From assembly GCA_965153455.1 (NCBI GenBank), contig OZ234501.1, forward strand, positions 13,206,001-13,270,000: a stretch of 64,000 bases of DNA. Reading direction: 5' to 3'. Below the pieces are notes generated by a model. It ran no database searches. It saw nothing but the letters and a program-made list of their open reading frames with translations, and had not been told where the DNA came from. This document shows, in pieces, positions 11,549 to 24,526 of the stretch; position 1 is the first letter of the stretch, and the number at the start of each line of letters is the position of its first letter. The translations under genes and the position numbers were made by a program. This stretch comes from Sphagnum compactum. Its lineage: Eukaryota; Bryophyta; Sphagnopsida; Sphagnales.

Positions 11549-14500
11549 AGGTGAAAAAAGCAACTGCGCTAACCACCATGGTTAACTAGGGAACTGAAAC
11601 CCAACAGAAAATCAAGAACACATCCATCCAAGATGACCGAATCAAGAGTATCCCCATCATTTCATACCTGGGAAATGCTTTTTTTTCTCTTCTGCTCAGC
11701 CTGAGAATCAGTTAGGATCACTGATCTTTTTTTTGAACAAAATTTTGTCACTTTTTTCCACACAAAAATTGGGAAATTTTGTATTATTTTTAGTAGTGAA
11801 AATTCAAGTAATTTTACTTTTTTTGGGAAAAATTCGCCATATTTTCGAAATCACCCACACATACATACATTAATTAATTAATTAATTAACTAAGAACAAT
11901 ATTATTGGAATACTGATGGAAGCAAAGCTCCATCATTTATGATACTCACAAAGCATAAGATATGAATATTCCCAGGAGTAAATAAAGAGATACTAATAAA
12001 TCAAGAAGTCTCAAACAGGGAGAAGAAGCTAACTCATATGTGCATGTAGAAATGCAAACGCAGAGCGCTGCTACCAACCAGGCCTACATGAGTCTACTGC
12101 AGCCTCAGTTTTCTGACACTTGGGGCACGTTCATTAACATCTTGAGAATGACAAACATTGTTTTCAGGATGAATTATTCAAAGCGGTCACCAGCTCTCCA
12201 CCACCTGCCATGTTGCCATCCTTACACTGCATGTTGCAAGATCTGGGTAGTGTCCAATAGTAGATCATTGTAGATCATAAGTAGGAAGAAAGAGGAAGAA
12301 AATGGATAAAGGGTTCAGAGATAAGGGTGGCTTTCAAGTGTGCATTGAAATGTCTATGATGAGTTTTTATGGCTTCAGCTTAATATGTCCAATTAATATG
12401 GACATGGTGTGCACCTCTGTTTCAATAACTACCAGCTCTCTCTTTTTCAGGATTTTTTTTGTAATTTTATCTTATTTTATTTTATTTTATGTATTTATTT
12501 ATTTATTTTTGTGTAGTTATCTGTTATTGGAACACAGTGCAGTGTGAGCTAAGTTTTCACTTTTTTTGTTTGGTGGTTTATCTCTAAGGAGTGTCTTTGT
12601 AATCTCCCCTTTGGTTTTACAAAATGAACTCATTGTGTAATTACAAAACTCCTAGTCCCAAGCACAAACACAAAATAAAAATATCATCTATAGTTTTAAG
12701 AAAAACAAGATTTTCAAATGAACTCAAATTAACACTTTTCACACCCTATACCCATCCAAAATAAATTTCAAATATTGTAATACCTTTATCATTTCAATCA
12801 TGATTGAATTATTTTTAGTAAATGCTGATTTGTTTCAAAATTAGGTGCTCCTAATGTTGAAAGTTTTAGAAACTTTGTTGCTACCTAAAGTACATGGTCA
12901 TTTCACTTATTCCAAGTCTACATGGCTTTGAAAGTGCTGAAATTTTAAAATAATCTTATTGCTACCGCCACAATGAAAAAAAAATTAATAAAAATTAAAT
13001 GTTCATCAAGAAAATGAAGGAATGGTAAAGCTACAACAGTAATGCCTTTATCCCAAGTTTGCGACAGAGCCAACAAATCCCAATCTAGGTAAGTTTAATT
13101 GTTGCACATATAACACACATTCCATAATAGTTTGTTGAACAAAGACATATTCTCGGCAAGGTCTCCACAACTTGTCAAAACCAATGTTGGCTAGATATTA
13201 GTTTTTCAATACCTAGCTAAGTTGGGTTATTCAAAAATATTTTTAAATGTCACATTGGGTATCAAATAACCAAAATTTGAAATTTTAATGGACCCACCTA
13301 CTATCAGTTTGCATCTCAAAATAATACCCACCATTGCTTATGTTTATTTTTGACATTACTCACCCATTATGCATAAGGGTTGAATTTTGGAATACTTGAC
13401 CCAAAAACTTTTAATACCCACCCATTATGCTAAGCAACATTCTTTTTGGATGTGAAATTTCACACCAACATGAAATTCCACAAAGGGCAATGAAAAGCCC
13501 TAACAGAAAAAAGTTTTTTTTTCTCTTAATTTTCAAAATCAAATGATTTTGATTAAGCAATCATCGATTTCGCATTGTGTGATCAAGATCAATCACCACC
13601 TAAATTAGCGGGTAGATGTGAATGTAGGTCACAAATACATGAATCACTTTCTTATGTCATTTTCCTCCCCACAAAGGTGCAACTTTAGTCGCACACTTTT
13701 GTGTGCATTCATTTTCACTATAGTTGTCATCTTTCTTTTGTCATGTTCTTTCCCTTATGACATTTGCAAGTGATCTCTCTCTTTTGTTGCAAAATGTTCA
13801 CCTTGCATTTAAGTTCCATTGCAACATGTTCACCTTACAATTGACCTTTTTTGCACAACAACAGTACAAACATTGATTTTCTTTATGTTCAAGGGGAGGG
13901 CATTGCAACAAACAATCCTCCTTTGCATGCATGGCCTGCAAATTGTTGCAAATATAGGAGGATCAACAACTTTATGTGTAATGTTTGTTAAAAGTGTTGG
14001 AATTTAGTTTTTCAAATGCTTCAAAGATCTTACATTCCACAATGCTAATTGTTTAGGGTTTAGGGTGGGTGTTTTATAAGTTGAAGGTTTATCAATGGTG
14101 ATGGTGGCAACTTCAAGAAGATTATGGTTAACAATCCATCTTGTAAAATGTAAATATTTCAAATCTTCTTTTTATTATGCTTAGAGGTTGCATTCTCGCA
14201 TATTTGTTCTTGTGTGGAGGTTATAAAATTTGAATCCCACAAATCCTCCGATTATTGTGCAATTACTTTTTTCGAGTTTGTCCAATTCATTATTATTTTA
14301 ACAATTTATAAGTGCATTTTCTTTTGAAATTGTTCTTGTGAGTCTCCCATATCTATAACATTTTGCAACTTGCATTGTTCATGGTCAAAAGTTGTTTTGA
14401 AACCCTAAATTGTGATGTTTGTTATTTTCAACTTTTAATTCTTGTTTAGTGTTCAATGTTCTAGTAAAAATGTTTGCAATATAAATTGAGTGACTATTAA

Positions 14501-17500
14501 AGTCTCACCACTTAGGCCAATGATTACAATTGGCCAATTGAAAATGATTATTTCCATTTAACAATGTTTGTCACAATCGATGTTTAGGGCATACTTAATT
14601 AAAAAAACACATATACAACATTTGATTGCTACGCTTCATCCAAAATATAAGTTACAATGAGTTCTTATTGCTATGGATGGAAATGTTCTAATGAATTTAC
14701 ATCTAGGGGCTATTTCCTATTCAATTTGTTAACCTCTCAATTATCATTTTTATTTTAGTTTCTTTACCTCACAATTCCACAATATTGCATTGTATGTAGT
14801 ATCATTTAGTTTCCAAGTAATGCAACAAGCATGCAAGGCAAATATTGTGATATAAAATCAAAATACTTGAGTGCTCTTGTGCTACTTGTTAATATAACAT
14901 CATCATCAACAATTTACTCTTGGGGGCAATTTGACAACCTAGGGATGACTATGTAACTAAACAACAACAATCCACCATTTATAGTCCCCCCCCCATGTAT
15001 GTATAGTTCAAACTAAAGATCATTATTTTGTATATCTGTGTCACAAATCCAATATGAAAATCATGTTTTTTGAAAATGATATGAACTTCTCAAAAAACAC
15101 ATCAATTTTAACCATAAAAAGTTCATCGTTAAAGTTTTACATTTTTTTAGACGACTTCATTTTTGCATTAGTTGTGATTTTGCATAAGGCATATTGATTC
15201 CCTTTTTAAAAATTCCAAATGAAATCTCAAATAAAAAATTCACATAAAAATTCACATGACAAGACTAGTCCATGTATTACAACTTCAAAAATCTACATAT
15301 TTAATTTAAAAACATTTGTTGACAATATTATCACATATATGTCTTCACAATGAAATTATTAATTTAATATCAAATTCCATTAGATAAAAATTGATTATGG
15401 TACCCAAAAGATTTTGAACAAAATGGTCCTTTGTATAAACTTGCATTGCACCAACATGATACTAATATTCATCCACCCATTCATACATTCACCCTTTTAC
15501 CACAATGTGGTTCAAGACATTGGAATTTGAACAAATAAACTTGGCAAGAAAGATTGGTTCTTGAAAAAAATTCAACAAATTATGAACATATGATTACAAA
15601 ATTCAAAATAAATAAATATAAAATTTCATAATTCTACAATTCATAAACCCATCTAGTTTCTTCTACAAGAAAGTAGAGTTCAAACCTACATCAAGCCAAA
15701 ATTGGACACAATTTTCCATGAAATTATGACATCAATGAACATTTCAACAATGCCAACAATTGGGAATTACTGCCAAATGAAAAAAATAGGTTGGAAACAT
15801 AAGGTCATTTACCCAAAACATGTAAGGTAAGGCCTAGGGTGCATTCCCCAAATAAGAAGCCTAGGATGAGTAGGCATAAATGCAAACTCTTGTAAGTTGG
15901 TACACATCTACCACAATGCGTCCGATTAATCTAAAAACTAAATGGATGAACATATAAACTATGGAGGTACAAATAACTATTTAAAGTTAATAATACCAAC
16001 CAATATGCGAGCCAACATATGTTAGTTTTAAGTGGGTGTGGGGGCCAATGTAATATAAGGATAGTAGGTTGGGAATATTGCAATGTTTTCTTTTAATCTA
16101 CACACCATTTAAAACTAACATATTCATATTCAACTAATCATTCTAACTACTTCATCATAGATTTACATGCAAAACTTACATATGAAAACAACAAGTCTAA
16201 AAGACAAACTTGACTTAAACACATAAATAATTTAAATATGGTTCAGATTAATGCGATAAAAAAAACTAATTAAATAATTTTGAGACTTGTATTTAAAGAA
16301 GGGATGATAAGTGGTATCCTTATTAGGTTTAAAAGTTTTTAAAAATTGTATCCAACCAAGAGGCTTCGTGCGGTGGATGCAACATTTAGGTGCTCACTTT
16401 TGTGATGTAATTCCATTTTTCTTAGACCCATATTATTTCCAGTTTCATAGAAAAAATAATATAACCTTAAATTTGCCAATTTATTCTAGATCAACAACTT
16501 GATTGTGAAGACACATGTGTGATTTTTAAAAACAAAAATACATTCATTTTTTTGTAATTAAATTTTGAAAGTGAACTAGTTATTTGATTGAAGTTTTATA
16601 AAAATGAAATTATTGACATTAATTTTCATTTCAAATGACTTGGAGTGACTAAGGATGTGTTATGTTCCAAATCAAAGAACCCATGTATGAAAGCCTTCAT
16701 TTGAAAACCTTAGCAAAAGCCTAATTATCATTATAACAGATAATGTCATTTTCCATGTCTTTTTACTAATATCTCAATCAAAACAAAATGTTTAGACTTG
16801 TTATGGTTCAATAAATTAAAAAACCAATAACTTAATGACACATCCTTAAGTTTGTCATGTAGTATCACGAATAAAAAACATGTAGATTTCCAATTTTGTA
16901 GTGAAATGTAAACCTAGGGCATGTTACCTAATTCTCCTAGAAAAAAAAGGTGGTGTGAGCTTTGGATTGGGACTAGGATGAACTCACAAAGTTTAATTAA
17001 AAATGAAGTCAACATGGACTCATTATGAAAGCAAGGGGGTAGTGCAAATTGGAACCAAAATGGTGCACATATGAAGTCATGTGAAACACACACACTCACA
17101 TGATTCATCATGGCCTAGACATGGAAAGATTCAATATTATCTTCATACTTTGTAGATGGTGGCAATGACTACATCAAGGTTACATAAATCTCAAGATTCC
17201 CATGAAATTCCCAAGTTATAAATTTCATTATTTTGTGGGTTCATAAGTTCTCTTTCATATGGAGTCGCTTCAATTAAGGAACTTTTATATGCAAGGTTAT
17301 AGCCTATTAATTGACATTTCTAACATCGTATCACATGTTTCCATCAAAGGTGGTTTGATTATTTTGTAAAATGTTTTAGTCATTGGGAATCAAATTGTGT
17401 ACTTGAATTGATTTTCAACCATTTTTTAAACCATTTTTTTTGGATCTTCAAATGCGGAATGTGATTCACTTTAGATATTTAATCTTGGAGACGTCCAACA

Positions 17501-17562
17501 ATTTAAAAAAGGATCCAATTTGGACAAAATTTGGTCCCCCAAACTTTGTTCCAAAAATTCAC
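11549..17562. other. AT-rich intergenic DNA, no recognisable gene
   Basis: Open frames are short and carry no motif I recognise. There is a TTAA microsatellite at about 11868-11890, ATTTT-rich runs at 12465-12512 and two telomere-like units TTTAGGG at 14052-14065. Probably old transposon debris, but no termini were found. Confidence 0.45.
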
Positions 17563-17711
17563 CCTACAACAAAAGGTGTCCATGTATGCGAAGTGATTTC
17601 ACTGGATCTTGAGTGAATTCACTGGTTGTAGTGAAGAAGACCTCGTGGGTATGTAGTGAATTCATTGGTCTAATGAATGGGGACTAATGAATTGCACAAG
17701 CGTTTTGTAGG
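17563..17711. mobile_element. MITE-like element, copy A
   Basis: About 149 bases with inverted ends: CCTACAACAAAAGGTGTCC on the left, and on the right a tail whose reverse complement begins CCTACAAAACGCTTGTGC. The inside repeats GTGAATTCACTGG-like palindromes. It is clearly homologous along its whole length to the element at 26008-26159, which sets both borders. No coding capacity. A target duplication is not evident here. Confidence 0.75.
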
Positions 17712-20700
17712 AAATAAAGACACTTCAAGATTTCAATTCTCAAAGTATGAATAAATCCCAATAGTGCACAAGTATGGGAGTGTGCTTGAAGCTTAAGACA
17801 TTCTTCTAGCCCCCTCCTCTTATCACAATTTAGCTTCGGTAGTAAGCCTAAGGCTAGGGTTGCATCATTTTTCCTCACAATGTCTAAGACCACTAAAACC
17901 CAAGAAATATGCTCCAAATTGAACATATCATATAATGTTTTTAAAAAATCTTTTCAATGATCAAAACTTTGACCTTGAAAGCTTTTCAATAAGAGTTTAT
18001 GTGTGAGAATTATGAACATGCAAAGTTGTGGGATTCATAACTTGGCAAAATCAAGAAAAAACTTTTCGGAATTCCCAAGATTTTTTTTCACTTTGATGCA
18101 TCACCATTGTTAATCATAGAGTTTGGGCCATAATATGTCATCTGAGTTTTACTCATGTGTGCTTCATTCATGCACCATTTTGGTTCTAATTTGCAGAAAT
18201 CGCCTTCTTTATTGGTTTTTGCAAATTTATATCACCTTGTGTCATGGACACAAAACAATAAAGGAACATGATGCAAAAAGGTAGCATATATGACTAGGAA
18301 ATTTTACAATTATGTCTAAGGTTAGTTAATAATTGTATTTAAGATTTTTGAACATTTTGCAACTTTAGTTTTATTTTCCTTTTTATGATTAAAGTTGCAA
18401 CGATTTTTGCAACTTTTACACAATTTACATTGTTTGTTTTAAGGATTGGTGGTGTTTTAGTGGGGCACTATGGGGTTGTCCATGTTTGTTGATCAATTGA
18501 ATATAAGTTGCATTGTATTTAATTGGAACAAAGGCCAAGATGGAATGAATTGTAACAAATATGGATCATGTGATGGTGGTTTGTTTAGTTTTTTGATGAT
18601 GGGGCAATTGATTACTTTTTTTTTTGGGCAAGCAAAACAATAGTTGCTAGTTCATGTTTGTAATGTAATCTAAAGTTCTACATGTCCTCTTTCTTTAACA
18701 ATGTGTACATGTTTACAAAATTAGGACTTACCCACATGGTGATGTTTCAAGACTAGATATTTGTGATTTGACTTAAAATATATCGTGTTGTTTTCTTCCA
18801 AGCAATTTTTTCCCTTTGTGGATTGCGTGTTTTTTAGTTTTTCCTAATGGCAACATTTCATTTGGACAGAAAGCTTGAGCTCACCATCCTTCCAAATTCC
18901 TTTAGAGTTCTATTTGTTGCTGAAAAATCCTCGTGGGAATGAATAGTCAACAATTTATCACAAAACCTTACACTATTGACTATGCATCAGTAAATTATAG
19001 AGGTCCCTACACTGTAAACTCTTCAATGTTGATCATGTGACAAAACATCTTTTTTATATTCAAATTTTCACCTTTTTCTTTTTTATTTATTTAATATATC
19101 TTCCCACTACATAATTTGACATGTTCAATTTTTATGGTTGTGAACTGAAATCCAATTCCATAGTTTAGCAAACTTTGTTGCCTTCTTTGTGTTTCTATAC
19201 TATAATTACCTTGTCATGTGTCTTGCCTCGTGTTTTGGTAAACAATGAAAATATGTTTGTTTCGTAATTAAATGATAAAATATTGCTTAAAAAATTTGAA
19301 TGTCCTTTCCAAGTATAATTTTGTGCATGACATATTCTATACATCCAACCCACAAACAAACACTATTATTTTATTAAACATTACTATTTTATTCAACAAT
19401 TTTTAGAGTATGAAGAAGCCTAGGTTTTAGGGTTAAACCTTTTCAAACATTAAGTTCATTTGGAAAGTTTCATCAAAAAAGGTTTATTTATTATGAATTT
19501 CATCCATGTCAACTTAAATTCTATCTTATGTGGCAAAGAATATTCCAAGAATATCCTATCCACGTCATCAAAAAATTCTTTAAAAAATTCTATCATGTTC
19601 ACTTGCTCATGCTCACCCATTCATGTTCACATTCACATGCTCACAAGATAATGTCGTTGAGTAACAAGAATGATTACTCGTGGATGAGAAAAATTCACAC
19701 AATTAGGACAATAGGAATCATTGTCTAGACACTAAGAGGACGATTAGTGAGTCACTTGGCAGACCCAAAAACATCTTCACCCTTGAACTGCAAAGGGCAA
19801 TTTGTGAAGGATGATCTAGACATGTAATTTGCCACAAATACTGCAAAGTCTAGCAAGATCACTAGATCTCGGGCCCTCTTCAACAATGATTCATTCCTAT
19901 CAAGTCCATGACTAAGTGGACCTCCCTACAAATATTGTTTATATAATGTAAACTATTTGAAAGCATGAATGTAATCGTCGAACGTTGCTATTTAAAGACA
20001 AGTGCCACGATTTGAACATAATTGTTGCAACTAGATGTTATGCACAATTTTTATTAGATTGTAAATGGGCATGTCCACCCACTCCTCATCATTGAACTTT
20101 TGTAAATCAAAGAAAGGAAACATCAGCAAAATCTGAAATGTCATAATGAAGATGGAGATAGAGTGCAAATGGAACTTGAGTGCAAATTAACTTGCAATAT
20201 TGAATGCATAGAAAAGAGGGGGAGTCATAAGAAGTTTGCAAAAGAAATATTCACATCCAAACCATGAAACCTCCCCATTGTTTAACATGAAAATGCCAAA
20301 AGTTAAGCCAATTGCCAAGCTAATCATGTACACTTGCTTTAGAAACAACTTTAGATGATAACCACAAACAATAAACTAGAGCATAGAGACTATCAGCCTC
20401 CCCAAGAGATGTTGCATTGTACTCTAGTGTAAAGAACCTTGTGTTGATCTTGTAACTCAAGTTTGATAAGTTGTTTGGTGTGTCTATCGAGTGACTAAGT
20501 CTAATGGAATAAACATGTGCATTCCTTATCCACCATCATGATAGAGGGGTCCCCCGAACCATAAATAATTTTGATCGTGTTTTAATTGGTGCGTTATTAA
20601 CCATGAATCCTTTAAAATTCAATTTTGGAAACCCATGTTTGAACATTGTGTCTCATTAAACTTTGTCCACATGACTTGTTGAACTTTGATGTCCTTATTT

Positions 20701-21099
20701 TATATATCACAAAACACTAATGGTCATCACTTTACAATAAACAAGATTGTACACAGAACAAACCATAGTTGTCCAACTAGCAACACGCTTCACATGATCA
20801 AACATGATCTAAGTGTTCTACAAATCCCCTAAGGTTACATTTGTGTAATGAGGTTCATTCCATTCCCCACACCATTTATTGACATCTTAAAAATGAACAC
20901 CTTTCATCCTAGAACTTGTCTTGGGAAACAACATTCCTGGATGAAGTCATAGTGCCTCTTGGACTTCAATTCAAGGATCCTATCAATTTATAGCCACCCA
21001 TTGAATGATGCTTGAAAGAAGCAATGAGGTTACGAACGTTGGGAGAACTCAATCTACAAAACTTATCCTAGATGTGCTCCAGCTGCTCACCGTTGAGAA
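17712..21099. other. AT-rich intergenic DNA, no recognisable gene
   Basis: Only short frames without family motifs in either orientation. No RNA gene, terminal repeats or satellite was recognised. Confidence 0.4.
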
Positions 21100-21850
21100 G
21101 CTCCAATGTGCCATTGTTACAATCTTCGAGCAAATGCCTCACCACTTGAGGTCTTGCTAACACTCAAGGAAATTGTAGATATTTTCACATCAAGCATGCG
21201 ATTCACCTCCTCTGCGACCAACCTTCTAGTCTCATCCATAGACTCCCTACACTTTCCATCCACAACATGATGTTTATGGACCCCTAGATGAATCACCGCT
21301 CTTGAAATAGACTAAAGTCTATGCCCAACATAATAGATTCATCCATTGCAATATGCAACGTAGAAAGGAGGAGCATGATAGAACTTGCATCCAAGCGAGG
21401 AAGCGAACAAAGTTAAAGCCATCTAACCTACAGCTGGAATATGAGTGCACTCACCACACTAAAAGATTTCATTGTAAGAACCAAAACGCACAAAGTTCTC
21501 ACAATCATCCTGCACACAACACAAGTGCCCCAAGCAACAAGCCTTCTAGAAGCTAAACTATTTTTGATATTGGTTGTGATCAGCTTGCACCAAGCATGGC
21601 CATCGTACTTTCTGTCCATGCTTTGCATTTGGGAAAGGTTGTGAACATTGGAAGAAACGGTGGCAATTTGAACAAAACATCCCAATCAAAAGTAATCGGC
21701 AAAATTTGGACTTTTTGAATAGGTATCTTGTCATAATCCAAGTTTCACAACTTGTTGGAAATATGTCCTGGTAGTGCCATCGCACGAAGGTAAGAAAAAA
21801 CATATTGAATACTCCCAGTGGGGCTAAGTTTTGGTGATAGCAAGGCACTA
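21100..21850 (-). pseudogene. Decayed coding relic of unknown family
   Basis: On the minus strand, two stretches read as protein-like. One (about 21848-21558) contains FCSNCHRFFQCSQPFPNAKH, cysteine-rich. The other (about 21280-21130) contains GKCRESMDETRRLVAEEVNR followed by ISTISLSVSKT. Just beyond, in a shifted frame, GTLELLNGEQLEHI can be read. Frames between these parts are broken by stops and shifts. The pieces vaguely recall a multicopy protein family of unknown function in non-flowering plants, but I cannot name it. No function is assigned. Confidence 0.3.
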
Positions 21851-24520
21851 GATTGAAGAATCCCTTTCAGTGACTTCGTTGACGAAGGAAGGGGTGTCAA
21901 GTCATCACCTAAGGAAGAATCAAATAGTTAAATGAAAATAGAAGATGCAAGAACATTAGAACATTGAAGGAGAATGTTGTTAATTTCATGTTTTTGTTTC
22001 ACAACCTTGACCACACAACATGTCATTCCTAGCATCAAGATGGTTTCTTGAGAGTTATGAGTCAAGTTATCACCAACAATGTGATAACGACCATTACCAA
22101 CCACCCAATGTCTCCCTTGAGAGGAGGTCATAGGAATTTAATACAACAAACTTATTATAATCATATGAGACATCCTTGGATATGTGTAAAAACCTTGGCT
22201 AAAAACTAAACATAACATACAAATAATGTTCAAAGATGGAGGTTGTCCTTAAATCGTCGACAATGATGGTGGGTCCAAACATCTAGCAACTTGAAATGTT
22301 GCCATATTACAACAGGCACAAATATAGTAGTGAAAGAACTAAGAGGGAGATGAAACAACAAGAACGCAAACAAAATGAAGTGGAATAAAATGGAAGGCAC
22401 AGATTTGAATGGTTTAGAGGATGAGGAGGAAGAACCCCTAGGGGGGACACTAATAAAAAAAAGTAGAAAATATGTGAGTAAAAATATAGGGTGCAATCTA
22501 TTGGTTGTTGGGTAAAAGTAATAAATTAATTAGTTTAAAAAATAGGGTACATTTTTCAAATAATCAATTTAATTATAATATAGGTATGTAAATATTATGA
22601 AATAATGGATTATAATTAATAAAGGGTGGTTTTAATATGTATATATTAGAAAATAAATAACAATAGGGTGATAAAAAGTAGGTTGGTTGACAATTATTTA
22701 ATACCCCCCCTAAAAATGGTCGTTTGATGCACATAAATCCCAAACTTTACACTAAATGTCCCCTTGGGAGGAACTACCAGAATTATGATCCATGTAGGGA
22801 GCAAAACAAACATGAAATCGGACAAAACACAATGATGATGAAAACAACACATAAAAAAATTAAATAGAGGATTGGCAAAGGTTAACCTTGAATGGTAAAA
22901 CTCAAGCAAGATTATTGTAGCCAAAGATTATGTTTATTGATGGGATTTGGTGCCAATAATTCAATTACAACGAGGTGTTCATATTGATACACGTATCATT
23001 GAGGACCCAACCAATAGTTTCCACAATCTAACCTTCATTATTTAGATTATATAAATGTAATGGATGTTAGGCAACAAATGAAAAAGTGAAGGAAAATGTT
23101 GAGAGCTATTAAAAAAGGTGGGCAAAAAATTGTGTTTGATTCGTTGAACATTAGCAACCATAATATCAAGGATGTGTTTTTTAAAGGATATATGAATTAG
23201 AAAAGGAATGTACCGCCACCACAAAAATGTGGGTGGCAAGACATTAGGAGAAGAAGATGATTCTAAGGGAACTAGAAATGTGGTTAACATGAACTAGATT
23301 AGTTATATATACAATGTACAAAAATGCAAAAGAGAAATGGTGTGGTGGGTAATAGCTGGAAGAGAGCATAAGGTGATAGGGTAATAAGCATAGGGCAATA
23401 ATGGAGGAGAGTAGTTACATCCAAGGCCATAAGCAGAACAATAAGCTAGGCAATATATGTTAGTTTAATGATTATATGCACAATCCAAACTCTGGCGTAG
23501 ACAAATTGTGTGAAAAAATACTAGGACAAGATTTCATTGAGGTTGGAGGATGTCGCAAATAATAATTAAAAACCACATTGTGAACGGGTTGCCAAAAACA
23601 TATAATTAGTGGTTGCAAAGTTAGAAGTCGTCTAGCACCAATAATGACAAGAAATATTTTCCTCAAAATAAACTACATTTTTTTGGGGAAGCAATATTTG
23701 AAGCAAAATCATATTTCTACATAAATCACAACACATATTAGACATTCTTGTTGCACTACACATAATAACACTTATGATGCACATATCACAACAAATATGA
23801 GACAAACATTTTCACAAAAATTGATTACAACAGGTAAGACCTAATACATGATGATGTCCATTTGAACATAGCTCCAAGAAACATGCATATAGATCTTCAT
23901 ATTAGAATATTACACTTCATCCACATATGGAATAAAAACAAGTATGAAAACCCCATATAACACACATAGGATTCCATCATGTGGTACATAATTGAACAAT
24001 TGTGAAGTACATTAATACTACCCTTAAGCTAATTAAGAACATGAAAACCATGATGAACAACTATGAAGGTAATGATATGACATCTCAAAACATATATAAC
24101 CACATAATTAACCACATATCTAGTAATTGACTCAACATAGAGATTCCACCACATATGCAATGTAATATACTAACCGCATATACAAGGTGCAACAAATGTA
24201 CAACATAGATATGGTGTATATGACATTCAAATCCCTAAAGTATTATGTGTATGTATGTGCTATAAATATATGTTCCATAAGCATGCACCATATGTATGTC
24301 CCACATATGTGTATGTACCAATTATGTTCCATAAACTTGTACCATATGTATGTGCCATTTATATTCCAGTGATCAATAAATAGTTTGCAAAAAAAAAAAC
24401 TTGTGTCCTTGTTAATTGGAAGCAAAAAGACCTACCTTGCAGTATTTTGCATAATGGTTCAATACTGAATCTAAGCAACAAAAAGATGTCCCTCATACAT
24501 TTTTGTATTATATGCAATAG
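21851..24520. other. AT-rich intergenic DNA, no recognisable gene
   Basis: Short frames only. At 24260-24365 an imperfect repetition of words like CCATATGTATGT and GTTCCATAA makes a local degenerate repeat. Nothing else could be assigned. Confidence 0.4.
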
Positions 24521-24526
24521 TCAAAC

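Noticed and set aside
14052-14065. TTTAGGGTTTAGGG, plant telomere-like
   Set aside because: Only two units; expected by chance in AT-rich DNA.
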